The notes: generated by a model from the sequence alone, not told the origin. Numbered from the stretch's first letter, positions 1-6,487 are shown. The stretch: DNA of 14,960 nucleotides from CAXTSE01 sp035554115 (GCA_035554115.1 DATMIW010000039.1:1-14960), one strand, 5' to 3'. Translations and numbers: made by a program.

Positions 1-23
1 ATTTGTCGGGTTAAACGCGAGGG

Positions 24-39
24 CGGGGTTTGTACCCCG
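24..39. other. Small stem-loop (CGGGG/CCCCG)
   Basis: CGGGG at 24-28 and CCCCG at 35-39 can pair around the 6-base loop TTTGTA. It lies about 80 bases beyond the 3' end of tRNA-Gly and has no T-run on the minus strand, so a terminator role is weak. Nothing else recognisable is seen in 1-118. Confidence 0.25.
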
Positions 40-118
40 ATATTTCGCCGAATCAGCGCGTCATGATATTCCCGATGAAGAACGACCGCGTGCGTGTAGC
101 GGCCAGGCGGTTAAGTGG

Positions 119-189
119 AGGGGATGACGGGAATCGAACCCGCGTAATCAGTTTGGAAGACTGAGGCTCTACCATTGAGCTACATCCCC
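119..189 (-). tRNA. tRNA-Gly (anticodon TCC)
   Basis: On the minus strand the 7-bp acceptor stem GGGGATG/CATCCCC closes a 71-base cloverleaf. The D arm is AGCTCAATGGTAGAGC, the T arm is GCGGGTTCGATTCCCGT, and the anticodon loop CTTCCAA gives TCC (plus positions 155-157), so it reads GGA and GGG glycine codons. The discriminator base is U (plus position 119 is A). CCA is not encoded. From memory, glycine and proline tRNA genes lie near tig in other Actinobacteria, which agrees with this placement. Confidence 0.97.
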
Positions 190-191
190 GT

Positions 192-209
192 GGCCCGTGT
201 TTTCGGGCC
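192..209 (-). other. Hairpin in the tRNA-Gly 5' leader
   Basis: GGCCCG (192-197) and CGGGCC (204-209) form a perfect 6-bp stem with a 6-base loop, ending two bases before the mature tRNA 5' end. It sits between the proposed -10 and the tRNA, so it would be in the 5' leader removed by RNase P. It could instead be a terminator stem for transcripts arriving from the microprotein gene, but no U-run follows. Confidence 0.45.
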
Positions 210-215
210 GGAGTG

Positions 216-221
216 AGTCTA
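216..221 (-). promoter_or_regulatory. Candidate -10 of tRNA-Gly (TAGACT)
   Basis: TAGACT on the minus strand is placed to start transcription about 20 bases before tRNA-Gly. The same octamer GCTAGACT occurs upstream of tRNA-Pro, which supports it. No convincing -35 is seen: at the expected distance lies the dispersed repeat at 237-293. Confidence 0.45.
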
Positions 222-236
222 GCCGACGCGGGGCTT

Positions 237-293
237 GGTCTCGACAAGCTCGACCAGCGGCTACTACTCGACCAGCGGCTATTCGACCAGCGG
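237..293. repeat. Dispersed repeat, short form with degenerate tandem tails
   Basis: GGTCTCGACAAGCTCGACC plus AGCGG is followed by two shortened copies that each end in CGACCAGCGG (268-278 and 283-293). Its start reaches the -35 zone of the tRNA-Gly promoter. It belongs to the same family as the copies at 2268, 8929 and 10995-11063. Confidence 0.8.
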
Positions 294-298
294 GGCGA

Positions 299-472
299 TT
301 AGCTGGCGGCGGCCAGCTCGGCTGCTTCGGCATCCACTCGGATCGCGACGCACAGGTGCGCCTCTTCCCAGGCCATCGCGAAGAAGGCGTGGGTCTCGAT
401 GGGGCCGGTCTCGCCGCAGTCGAGGCAGCGGGGCTCGAATGCGCGCAGTTCGGTGATTTCGATGTTCGCCAT
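299..472 (-). CDS. Small CxxC protein, 57 aa, function unknown
   Basis: I do not recognise this gene. The frame from ATG at 472 gives 57 residues: a short N-terminal strand-like part, a CLDC pair (C16, C19), a further Cys at 41 and an acidic, Ala-rich C-terminus. The CxxC could bind metal or be redox active, but two or three Cys alone do not form a full zinc site. Codon third positions are GC-rich as in neighbouring genes. A GGAGG lies 19 bases upstream of the chosen ATG, which is too far, so the start is uncertain. An in-frame ATG further upstream gives about 13 extra residues (MPDVGG...). The gene lies between two tRNA genes, is co-directional with tRNA-Gly, and points away from tRNA-Pro. 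Confidence 0.55.
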   Translation of the reverse strand: MANIEITELRAFEPRCLDCGETGPIETHAFFAMAWEEAHLCVAIRVDAEAAELAAAS

Positions 473-523
473 GTCGTCATTGTGCGCCGCACCTCCGACA
501 TCCGGCATCTGTACACGCGGTGA

Positions 524-562
524 GGTCTCGATACGCCGCTGCGCGGCTCCTCGACCGGCGGG
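524..562. repeat. Dispersed repeat, long form
   Basis: GGTCTCGATAC and CTCGACCGGCGGG flank an inner palindrome GCCGCTGCGCGGC. It is the long variant of the GGTCTCGA...TCGACC family and forms an imperfect hairpin. It lies between the microprotein start and tRNA-Pro. Confidence 0.75.
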
Positions 563-589
563 CATAAGTAACCCCGCACGCGAGGCAGC

Positions 590-595
590 TAGACT
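590..595 (+). promoter_or_regulatory. Candidate -10 of tRNA-Pro/tig (TAGACT)
   Basis: TAGACT, within the same GCTAGACT octamer seen before tRNA-Gly, would start a transcript near 602 and leave a leader of about 75 bases before tRNA-Pro. GAGGTC (600-605) and GACCTC (619-624) could form a stem at the start of that leader. I see no good -35, so this remains a candidate. Confidence 0.35.
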
Positions 596-677
596 GTGCG
601 AGGTCATTTTCGTGTGCCGACCTCCGGCGTGCGCGGAACCGGCCAACGGACGTGTCGGGCCATCCGCACCATGTATC

Positions 678-751
678 CGGGGCGTAGCTCAGCTTGGTAG
701 AGCGCCCGCTTTGGGAGCGGGAGGCCGCAGGTTCAAATCCTGTCGCCCCGA
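678..751 (+). tRNA. tRNA-Pro (anticodon TGG)
   Basis: The acceptor stem CGGGGCG (678-684) pairs with CGCCCCG (744-750), with discriminator A at 751. The anticodon stem CCCGC/GCGGG encloses loop TTTGGGA with anticodon TGG at 712-714. The T arm contains GGTTCAAATCC. The first pair C-G is typical of bacterial proline tRNAs. No promoter or terminator is evident between it and tig, 99 bases downstream, so the two may share a transcript. Confidence 0.97.
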
Positions 752-850
752 CATTAAGCACAGCCATTCAGCACCGCCGGAACCACAAATCACCGCCACG
801 AAGACCGCCAGAAGCCACGAACCCCACCACGAACCACAGGAGTGCCACCC
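752..850 (+). promoter_or_regulatory. C/A-rich, T-poor leader between tRNA-Pro and tig
   Basis: By hand count the 99 bases hold 42 C, 33 A, 18 G and only 6 T. Such a strand is expected to be poorly structured and is rich in C over G, as in Rho loading sites. It ends in the tig ribosome binding site AGGAG (838-842). Whether it regulates tig or simply keeps the start open is inference. Confidence 0.35.
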
Positions 851-2257
851 ATGGTCACAACGACCGTCGAGAAGCTCAGCCCCACCCGCGTGAAGCTCAG
901 CATTACCGTCACCCCCGACGAGCTCAAGCCGAGCATCGCCCACGCCTACGAGCACATCGCCGAGTCGGTGAACATCCCCGGCTTCCGTAAGGGCAAGGTT
1001 CCGCCGCCCATCATCGACCAGCGCGTCGGTCGAGCCGAAGTTCTCAACCACGCAGTCACCGAGGGTCTCGACGTCTTCTACCGTCAGGCTGCCGACGAAG
1101 AGAAACTGCGCCCCCTGGGCCGCCCACAGGCAGACATCACCCAGTGGCCGAGCGAAAAAGACTTCGCCGGCGACCTGATCGTCGAGGTCGAGGTGGATGT
1201 CCGCCCCGAGTTCACGCTGCCCGCCTACGACTCCCTCACCCTCACCGTCGACCCCGTGGTCGTCACACCGGATGATGTAGAGGAAGAGCTCGAGAAGCTC
1301 CGCACCCGCTTCGGCACCCTTGTCACCGTTGACCGCCCCGCGGCGACCGGCGACTTCCTCAGCCTCGACCTCACCGCCACCATCGGCGGCCAGGAGGTCG
1401 ACACCGCCTCGAACATCTCCTACGAGCTCGGCTCGGGTGAACTGATCGACGGTATCGACGAGGCCCTCGACACCCTGACCGCCGGCGAGTCGACAACTTT
1501 CGAATCTGATCTGCTCGGTGGAGACCACGAGGGTGAGAAGGCGCAGATCGCCGTCACCGTCTTGGGCGTCAAAGAACGAGAGCTCCCGGCCGCCGACGAC
1601 GACTTCGCCCAGATCGCCAGCCAGTTCGACACGATCGGCGAACTGCGTTCTGACCTGCGTGAGCAGCTCGGAAAGTCGAAGCAATTCGGTCAGGGCATGC
1701 AGGCACGCGACAAGATCGTCGACGCGCTTCTCGAAAAGGTCGAGATCGCCGTGCCGCAGAACCTGATCGACGAAGAGGTGCACCGTCACCTCGAAGGCGA
1801 GAACCGCCTCGACGATGAGACCCACCGCGCCGAGGTCATCGAGTCGTCGACAAAGACGTTCCGTTCGCAGATCCTGCTCGACACGATTGCCGAAACCGAA
1901 GAGATCAAGGTCGGCCGCAACGAGCTGACGCAGTACCTCATCCAGGCGTCGGCGCAGTACGGCATGGAGCCGGGCGAGTTCATCCAGACTCTCGACAAGA
2001 ACGGACAGCTCCCCGCCATGATCGGCGAGGTCGCCCGCTCAAAGGCCCTGGCCTTCGTACTGAGCAAGGCGAAAGTTGTCGACACCGAGGGTGCAGCGGT
2101 CGATGTGACGGAGTTCACCGCTCCCGCGCTCGCCGATGTGGACGCCGATGACGACGCCGCCGAAGCGCTGTACGGCGATGGCGACGCGGCACCGGCCGCT
2201 AAGGACTCGCACGGCCGCAAGGCGGGCCACGAGCACTACGGTCACGACCACAAGTAG
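851..2257 (+). CDS. tig: Trigger factor (ribosome-associated chaperone and peptidyl-prolyl isomerase)
   Basis: Trigger factor docks on ribosomal protein L23 at the exit tunnel and shelters nascent chains. The 468-residue product begins MVTTTVEKLSPTRVKL, the usual actinobacterial N-terminus. The ribosome-binding signature GFRKGKVP is at 44-51, a FKBP-type isomerase domain at about 164-243, and the helical C-terminal chaperone arms follow. ATG 851 is chosen because AGGAG lies 8 bases upstream; a GTG at 842 overlaps that site. The last 15 residues are His-rich (six His, ending GHDHK) after an acidic stretch, so the tail may bind metal as in SlyD, though this is inference. It stands ahead of clpP1P2 as in many Actinobacteria. 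Confidence 0.97.
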   Translation: MVTTTVEKLSPTRVKLSITVTPDELKPSIAHAYEHIAESVNIPGFRKGKVPPPIIDQRVGRAEVLNHAVTEGLDVFYRQAADEEKLRPLGRPQADITQWPSEKDFAGDLIVEVEVDVRPEFTLPAYDSLTLTVDPVVVTPDDVEEELEKLRTRFGTLVTVDRPAATGDFLSLDLTATIGGQEVDTASNISYELGSGELIDGIDEALDTLTAGESTTFESDLLGGDHEGEKAQIAVTVLGVKERELPAADDDFAQIASQFDTIGELRSDLREQLGKSKQFGQGMQARDKIVDALLEKVEIAVPQNLIDEEVHRHLEGENRLDDETHRAEVIESSTKTFRSQILLDTIAETEEIKVGRNELTQYLIQASAQYGMEPGEFIQTLDKNGQLPAMIGEVARSKALAFVLSKAKVVDTEGAAVDVTEFTAPALADVDADDDAAEALYGDGDAAPAAKDSHGRKAGHEHYGHDHK

Positions 2258-2267
2258 CCCGGTGGCT

Positions 2268-2291
2268 GGTCTCGACAAGCTCGACCGACGG
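2268..2291. repeat. Dispersed repeat, short form
   Basis: GGTCTCGACAAGCTCGACC followed by GACGG, a single short-form copy. It fills most of the 49-base gap between tig and the DUF1697 gene and ends 15 bases before that gene's ATG, leaving no clear Shine-Dalgarno sequence there. Confidence 0.85.
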
Positions 2292-2306
2292 TGATGCACT
2301 GAGACC

Positions 2307-2837
2307 ATGACCGCGTACCTCGCTCTCCTTCGGGGCGTGAACGTGGGCGGGGTGACCGTCAAGATGGCGGAACTCGCCGAGGTCGTGCGCCGGCTCGGCA
2401 CCGCATCCACCCCCTACGACGGGGTGAAGACGGTGCTCGCGAGTGGCAACGTCCTGTTCGAGACGGCGGATGCGGCATCCGTCGTCAAAGATCGCCTTGA
2501 GTCGGCGCTGCGGTCGGCCTTCGGGTACGACGCATGGGTGCATGTGCTGACAGTCGACAAGCTGCGAAAGATTGTGGCGGCATATCCGCTCGAGCGGAGC
2601 GCGGAACGGCACGCCTACGTGGTGTTTGTGCTGAAGCCCGAGGTGCAGGCGGAACTGCTCGCCGTCGAACTCGACCCGGCCGTCGAACAGGCGGAAGCGG
2701 GCGATGGTGTCGTGTATTGGTCGGTGCCGAAAGGGTCGACTCTCGACAGCGCGCTCGGCAAAGCGCAGAGCGCGGCGCGGCACAAGCCCTGGCTGACGAC
2801 CCGGAATCTGAACACTCTCGAGAAGCTGACGCGGTAA
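2307..2837 (+). CDS. DUF1697 family protein
   Basis: The 176-residue product has the family hallmarks: N-terminal YLALLRGVNVGG (4-15), then SGNVLF (46-51), and the C-terminal TTRNLNTLEKL (164-174). The length is normal for the family. DUF1697 proteins are common in Actinobacteria and Firmicutes, are soluble and are biochemically uncharacterised, so no function is given. The ATG at 2307 is the natural start by family comparison. It has no evident ribosome binding site, because the repeat at 2268-2291 sits immediately upstream, so translation may be weak, coupled to tig, or from a leaderless message. It is not an expected member of the tig-clp unit and looks like an insertion. Confidence 0.9.
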   Translation: MTAYLALLRGVNVGGVTVKMAELAEVVRRLGTASTPYDGVKTVLASGNVLFETADAASVVKDRLESALRSAFGYDAWVHVLTVDKLRKIVAAYPLERSAERHAYVVFVLKPEVQAELLAVELDPAVEQAEAGDGVVYWSVPKGSTLDSALGKAQSAARHKPWLTTRNLNTLEKLTR

Positions 2838-2840
2838 GCG

Positions 2841-2875
2841 GGTCTCGACACGTGCTTCGCACTACTCGACCGCCG
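2841..2875. repeat. Dispersed repeat, long form
   Basis: GGTCTCGACA and ACTACTCGACCGCCG flank CGTGCTTCGC. It is the long variant and starts four bases after the DUF1697 stop, at the head of the 151-base gap before clpP1. Confidence 0.8.
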
Positions 2876-2946
2876 TCGCGGCAGGCAGGGCGACGACTCG
2901 CGATCTGCCCAGGGCGAACAGCGACATCTGCGTCGGGCGCCGCCGG

Positions 2947-2952
2947 TAGATT
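2947..2952 (+). promoter_or_regulatory. Candidate -10 for clpP1P2 (TAGATT)
   Basis: TAGATT 37 bases before the clpP1 ATG would give a leader of roughly 30 bases. GCGACA at 2921-2926 is the nearest -35-like hexamer, but the 20-base spacer is too long. I looked for a ClgR-type CGC...GCG operator and found none that fits. Confidence 0.3.
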
Positions 2953-2988
2953 CATTTTCGGACATCGAACCGAACAGGAGCCCACCCC

Positions 2989-3603
2989 ATGGCCGAAGCG
3001 TCATTCCAGCCGAGTGTCTTCGATCGCCTCCTGAAGGAGCGCATTATCTGGCTCGGATCGGAGGTGCGGGACGACAACTCCAACGAGATCGCCGCGAAGC
3101 TGCTTCTGCTCGCCGCCGATGACCCACACAAAGACATCTACCTCTACATCAACAGCCCCGGCGGATCCATCACGGCAGGGATGGCGATCTACGACACCAT
3201 GCAGTACGTGCCGAACGACATCGTCACCGTTGGTATCGGTATGGCCGCGTCGATGGGGCAGTTCCTGCTCACGGCAGGCACGAAGGGCAAGCGCTACATC
3301 ACCCCGAATGCGCGCGTGCTGCTGCACCAGCCGTCCGGTGGATTCGGCGGAACGTCCAGCGACATCCAGACGCAGGCTGCCCTCATCATCGACATGAAGA
3401 ACCGGCTGGCTCAGATCACCGCCAACGCAACGGGCAAGACTGTCGAGCAGATCAACGCCGACGGTGACCGAGACAAGTGGTTCTCGGCGCAGGAAGCCCT
3501 CGAGTATGGCTTCGTCGACCACATCCGCGAGAGTGCAGCCGACGTCATCGGCGGCGGCGGAACCGACGACGCCATCACCGACGGCACCAGCACCGCGAAG
3601 TAA
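2989..3603 (+). CDS. clpP1: ATP-dependent Clp protease proteolytic subunit 1
   Basis: ClpP1 is one of two serine-protease subunits that, in Actinobacteria, assemble as a mixed tetradecamer and degrade proteins unfolded by ClpX or ClpC. The 204-residue product carries the catalytic triad S88 (GMAASMGQ), H113 (LLHQPSGG) and D162 (GDRDKW), and the INSPGGS substrate strand at 54-60. The NADGDRDKWF and EALEYGFVDHI segments match the ClpP1 rather than the ClpP2 type. AGGAG at 2976-2980 with 8-base spacing supports the ATG. The stop is 30 bases before clpP2, so the two are surely co-transcribed. Confidence 0.98.
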   Translation: MAEASFQPSVFDRLLKERIIWLGSEVRDDNSNEIAAKLLLLAADDPHKDIYLYINSPGGSITAGMAIYDTMQYVPNDIVTVGIGMAASMGQFLLTAGTKGKRYITPNARVLLHQPSGGFGGTSSDIQTQAALIIDMKNRLAQITANATGKTVEQINADGDRDKWFSAQEALEYGFVDHIRESAADVIGGGGTDDAITDGTSTAK

Positions 3604-3633
3604 CCCGGCCGAGACGACAGGAAGAACATAGAC

Positions 3634-4317
3634 ATGGAAACCCCCACCTTCCGGGCAGCGGGAAATCTCGCCGGCCAGATCGCCACCTCGCCGAACTCGC
3701 GCTACATTCTGCCGACCTTCGAAGAGCGCACCGCCTACGGATTCAAGCGTCAGGACCCGTACGCGAAGCTGTTCGAAGACCGCATCATCTTCCTCGGTGT
3801 GCAGGTCGACGACGCATCGGCCGACGACATCATGGCTCAGCTGCTCGTGCTCGAGTCGATGGACCCCGACCGCGACATCGTCATGTACATCAACAGCCCA
3901 GGCGGCTCGTTCACGGCGATGACGGCGATCTACGACACCATGCAGTACATCCGCCCGCAGATCCAGACCACCGTGCTGGGTCAGGCGGCGTCGGCTGCTG
4001 CCGTGATTGCGGCTGCGGGAACTCCGGGTAAGCGACTTGCCCTGCAGAACGCGCGCATCCTCATCCACCAGCCGTCGACCGGTGATGCAGGCCGTGGCCA
4101 GGCGTCGGACATCGAGATTCAGGCAGCTGAAGTGTTGCGGATGCGTACCTGGCTTGAGCAGACCCTTGCGGCGCACTCGAATGTCAGCCAGGAGCAGGTC
4201 AACAAGGACATCGAGCGCGACAAGATTCTGTCGGCGGCGGAGGCCCAGGAGTACGGCCTTCTCGATCAGGTGCTGACGAGCCGCAAGAACATTACGCCAG
4301 CCCTGACCTCGAAGTAG
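3634..4317 (+). CDS. clpP2: ATP-dependent Clp protease proteolytic subunit 2
   Basis: This is the second ClpP subunit of the mixed ClpP1P2 chamber. The 227-residue product has an N-terminal extension, the ClpP2-type signature RYILPTFEERTAYG (23-36), and FLGVQVDDASADDIMAQLLVLE (53-74). The triad is S120 (GQAASAAA), H145 (LIHQPS) and D196 (IERDKILS). From knowledge of mycobacteria, ClpP2 provides the docking face for the ATPases. AGGAAG at 3619-3624 serves as the ribosome binding site. The stop codon is only 3 bases from the stop of the convergent copC gene, so no separate terminator fits between them. Confidence 0.98.
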   Translation: METPTFRAAGNLAGQIATSPNSRYILPTFEERTAYGFKRQDPYAKLFEDRIIFLGVQVDDASADDIMAQLLVLESMDPDRDIVMYINSPGGSFTAMTAIYDTMQYIRPQIQTTVLGQAASAAAVIAAAGTPGKRLALQNARILIHQPSTGDAGRGQASDIEIQAAEVLRMRTWLEQTLAAHSNVSQEQVNKDIERDKILSAAEAQEYGLLDQVLTSRKNITPALTSK

Positions 4318-4320
4318 CAG

Positions 4321-4998
4321 CTACACCGTCGGCTTAGCTCGTCGGCCCGCGATGAGAATCGTGATGCCGACGGCGAGTCCCACAGCGACGACTGCGCCGC
4401 CGATCCACAGCACAGTGCCCAGAGGCACGGTGCGTGACGGATCGGCGGCGTTGGTCGTTTCTGGGGCCGTGGGTGCGGACCCCGTGGTGCCACTGCCGTT
4501 GCCGCCTGACGATCCGGTTTCCGGCTCGGATCCACGGCAGCGCGGTGCGGCGGCGGATCCGGCGCTCACCTCGGTGGCCGAGGCGGGGGTCCAGGTGAAC
4601 GGGATGGTGCCGCTCACGGTGTGACCGTCCCCAGAAATCGCTTGCCACGTGAGGGTGTACGCGCCAGCCTCTCCGAGGGCAGCGCGCATCGTGATTGACG
4701 GCCCGGACACGGTGACGCAGCCGTCACCGTAGAAGCGGCCCGCGGCATCCGTCACCTGAATGGCGAAACCGTTGGTCGCGCCGTCCAGAGTGAGGAGCGG
4801 GGCATTCGTGGTCACCTCGAACTCCTCCGGCAGCTCGGTGAGATTCGCGCCGCTCGCCGGCGTGGACGACACCACATAGTTGTGGGCGAGAGCCGGGGAT
4901 GCTGCGCCCACCACCGGCGCCGTCACCACGAACGCGGTGGCGAGCAGTAGCGCGATACGGCGGCCTTGTCTGGTGGCGCAGCTCTGCGTGGTCATCAT
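4321..4998 (-). CDS. copC: CopC-domain copper-binding protein with C-terminal membrane anchor
   Basis: The 225-residue product has a signal peptide ending ASPALA, so the mature protein would start at H39 (HNYVVSSTPASG). A free N-terminal His is the usual first ligand of the Cu(II) site in CopC. The matching ISGDGHTVSGTIPF segment (121-134) supplies D124 and H126. A Ser/Gly/Thr-rich linker at about 155-190 leads to one membrane helix (about 196-217) and a basic RRAK end, so the domain would be tethered on the outer face. It follows ycnI with a one-base overlap (TGATG), which indicates translational coupling. A second ATG three bases later (4995) is equally possible as the start. Its likely role is copper binding or delivery outside the cell. 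Confidence 0.92.
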   Translation of the reverse strand: MMTTQSCATRQGRRIALLLATAFVVTAPVVGAASPALAHNYVVSSTPASGANLTELPEEFEVTTNAPLLTLDGATNGFAIQVTDAAGRFYGDGCVTVSGPSITMRAALGEAGAYTLTWQAISGDGHTVSGTIPFTWTPASATEVSAGSAAAPRCRGSEPETGSSGGNGSGTTGSAPTAPETTNAADPSRTVPLGTVLWIGGAVVAVGLAVGITILIAGRRAKPTV

Positions 4999-5708
4999 CA
5001 GCCCTGGACGCGGCGGCGCGAGGTGACAGCGATCACCACAGCGACGGCACCGACGACAAGACCGGTGATTCCTAGGACCCGCGCCAGAACGTCATCAGAT
5101 GCAGGGGTCTTGTCGTCCACGACGGTTGCCGTCGCATGGTCGTCGTCTGCCGCGCCGTGGTGCTCACCCGCGGGCTTGTCGTTCACGTACAGCACAGGAG
5201 CGGGGAATTCGGAGTCGGGCTTCGTGCCGTTCCAGTTCACGACTGTGCCGTCGGAGTAGCTCTGGGCGACGGCCAGCACCACCTTTCCCGTGTTGGGTAC
5301 GCCGCCCAGCAGCACGGGGAAGACGCCGTACTGCGCGGCCGTCAGCTCATGGCCGGGGGCGGCGGTCCAGATGACGTGGGTCACAGCTTCTGTGACACTT
5401 CCGTCGTCAGTCTTTATGGGCGTCTTCAGGGGCTCGGTGACGAGCTGCGCCGTCCACCCCGGCACAGGAACCGTCGACACAGAACCGAACGGCGTCTTCT
5501 CGGGCAGGGTGATGTCGATCGCCGTGGTCGTCGCTGTTGCCGACTCTGTGGGCACCTGGAAGTTGACGAGCGGGTAGCTGCCGGGATCGGCCTGCGTGGT
5601 GTTGATGGTGACGTGCGCACTCGCGCTGAGCGGCAGCGCGAGTGCCAGGGCGGTTCCGGCCACAACAGTCGTTGCGGCAGTGAGAATGCGGGTACGGGTG
5701 TTCTTCAT
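4998..5708 (-). CDS. ycnI: YcnI-like (DUF1775) copper-binding exported protein
   Basis: The 236-residue product has a signal peptide ending ASA, a mature N-terminal His (H32, HVTI), the VPTES segment with E55, and VVNWNG with W159. These match the monohistidine copper site reported for Bacillus YcnI (N-terminal His, Glu, Trp). A His/Asp-rich stretch (GEHHGAADDDH, 181-191) precedes a single C-terminal membrane helix (about 210-229) and RRR. AAGGA 8-9 bases upstream of the ATG is the ribosome binding site. The gene overlaps copC and shares its strand with the His-rich membrane protein upstream. The set looks dedicated to extracytoplasmic copper handling; the exact reaction is not known. Confidence 0.93.
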   Translation of the reverse strand: MKNTRTRILTAATTVVAGTALALALPLSASAHVTINTTQADPGSYPLVNFQVPTESATATTTAIDITLPEKTPFGSVSTVPVPGWTAQLVTEPLKTPIKTDDGSVTEAVTHVIWTAAPGHELTAAQYGVFPVLLGGVPNTGKVVLAVAQSYSDGTVVNWNGTKPDSEFPAPVLYVNDKPAGEHHGAADDDHATATVVDDKTPASDDVLARVLGITGLVVGAVAVVIAVTSRRRVQG

Positions 5709-5766
5709 GGAGTGAGTCCTTAGAGAAATGCGCGTATGGCGCGAAAAATAGATGTGCCGCAGCGGT

Positions 5767-5868
5767 GGTTGAGTAGCGCCAAGGCGCGTATCGAGGCCAG
5801 TTAGGCGGCGATGGTTCGGCTGTCACGGGGCCGGTGGCCTCGATACCTCGCTTCGCCACTGCTCAACC
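5767..5868. repeat. Inverted pair of long-form repeats (REPIN-like)
   Basis: The left copy (5767-5798, GGTTGAGTAGCG...CGTATCGAGGCC) and the right copy (5836-5868, GGCCTCGATACC...GCTCAACC) are in opposite orientation about 37 bases apart. The reverse complement of the right copy differs from the left at only a few inner positions. Each copy can fold alone, and together they can form one long cruciform or hairpin. The pair lies between the membrane-protein stop and ycnI, ending about 59 bases before the ycnI ATG. Confidence 0.8.
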
Positions 5869-5881
5869 GCCGGGCCGGGGG

Positions 5882-6487
5882 TTAGGCGAATAGCGGGGGA
5901 CCGCGTCGCGAGACAGCGGTACCGAGCAGGCGGCCGACGAGAAAGGGCACCTGGGATGCGGCAACAGGGATGCGGTGCGCCGCCCGCACGGGCAGCCTCA
6001 GGGGCGCATGGAACGGCGCGCGCACGGCATGGACGAGCTGCGTCAGCATCGCCCAGACGGTTCGCTCGGCGTGAAGCAGGAAGAGCAGGGTGGCGACGGC
6101 GGCCACTGTGTGGGCCAGCCACATCCAGGGCATGTCGCTGTGGTGTACCGGGGCCGAGCTCGGGAGTGCGGCGGCGGCCGTGGCCGCCGTGGCGGTGTGG
6201 TGCATATGCGCGCCGACAGCTGCGCGCGCTCCGGGTGACGAGCCGAGGTGCGAGAACAGCAGATGGAAGGCGAGCTGGCTGCCGCCCACGGCTACCGATA
6301 GACGGGGAAGGGACGGGGTGCGCCCGGTCGCGAAAGTTCCGAGGAAACCCGCGAATACGACTCCGATGACGAGTGCGACGCCGCTGGGGGTGCCCCCGCC
6401 CGCGAATGTATGTGACAGGGCGGCGGTTGCCGTTGCGAAGGTGCCGAGTAGCCATCCGCGGGCAAGGCGAGCAGCTCTGCTGTGCAT
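5882..6487 (-). CDS. His-rich four-helix membrane protein, putative copper-related
   Basis: I do not recognise a named family. From ATG 6487, chosen because GAGGAG lies 6 bases upstream, the product has 201 residues. Hydrophobic segments lie at about 12-28, 36-55, 66-80 and 122-140. A long loop between helices 3 and 4 carries metal-ligand-like clusters, GAHMHH (92-97) and VHHSDM (114-119), and further His occur in helices (H75, H80, H126, H139). The C-terminal third is basic and probably cytoplasmic. Placed ahead of ycnI and copC on the same strand, it is a candidate copper-binding or transport-associated partner. That role is inferred from context and His content only. Confidence 0.82.
   Translation of the reverse strand: MHSRAARLARGWLLGTFATATAALSHTFAGGGTPSGVALVIGVVFAGFLGTFATGRTPSLPRLSVAVGGSQLAFHLLFSHLGSSPGARAAVGAHMHHTATAATAAAALPSSAPVHHSDMPWMWLAHTVAAVATLLFLLHAERTVWAMLTQLVHAVRAPFHAPLRLPVRAAHRIPVAASQVPFLVGRLLGTAVSRRGPPLFA

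Noticed and set aside
53..247. 64-codon minus-strand frame over tRNA-Gly
   Set aside because: It reads through the tRNA gene and has no independent support.
842..850. GTG start for tig at 842
   Set aside because: It overlaps the AGGAG ribosome site that is correctly spaced for ATG 851, and the extra residues are not in the family N-terminus.
689..1825. Minus-strand frame of 378 codons across tRNA-Pro and tig
   Set aside because: It overlaps a tRNA and trigger factor on the opposite strand; the protein is a reverse-frame artefact.
2876..2988. ClgR operator upstream of clpP1P2
   Set aside because: CGC and GCG triplets are present but not at the spacing of the known operator; common in this base composition.
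3001..4176. Minus-strand frame of 391 codons across clpP1 and clpP2
   Set aside because: It is a shadow of two confirmed ClpP genes in the opposite strand and has no domain or ribosome site.
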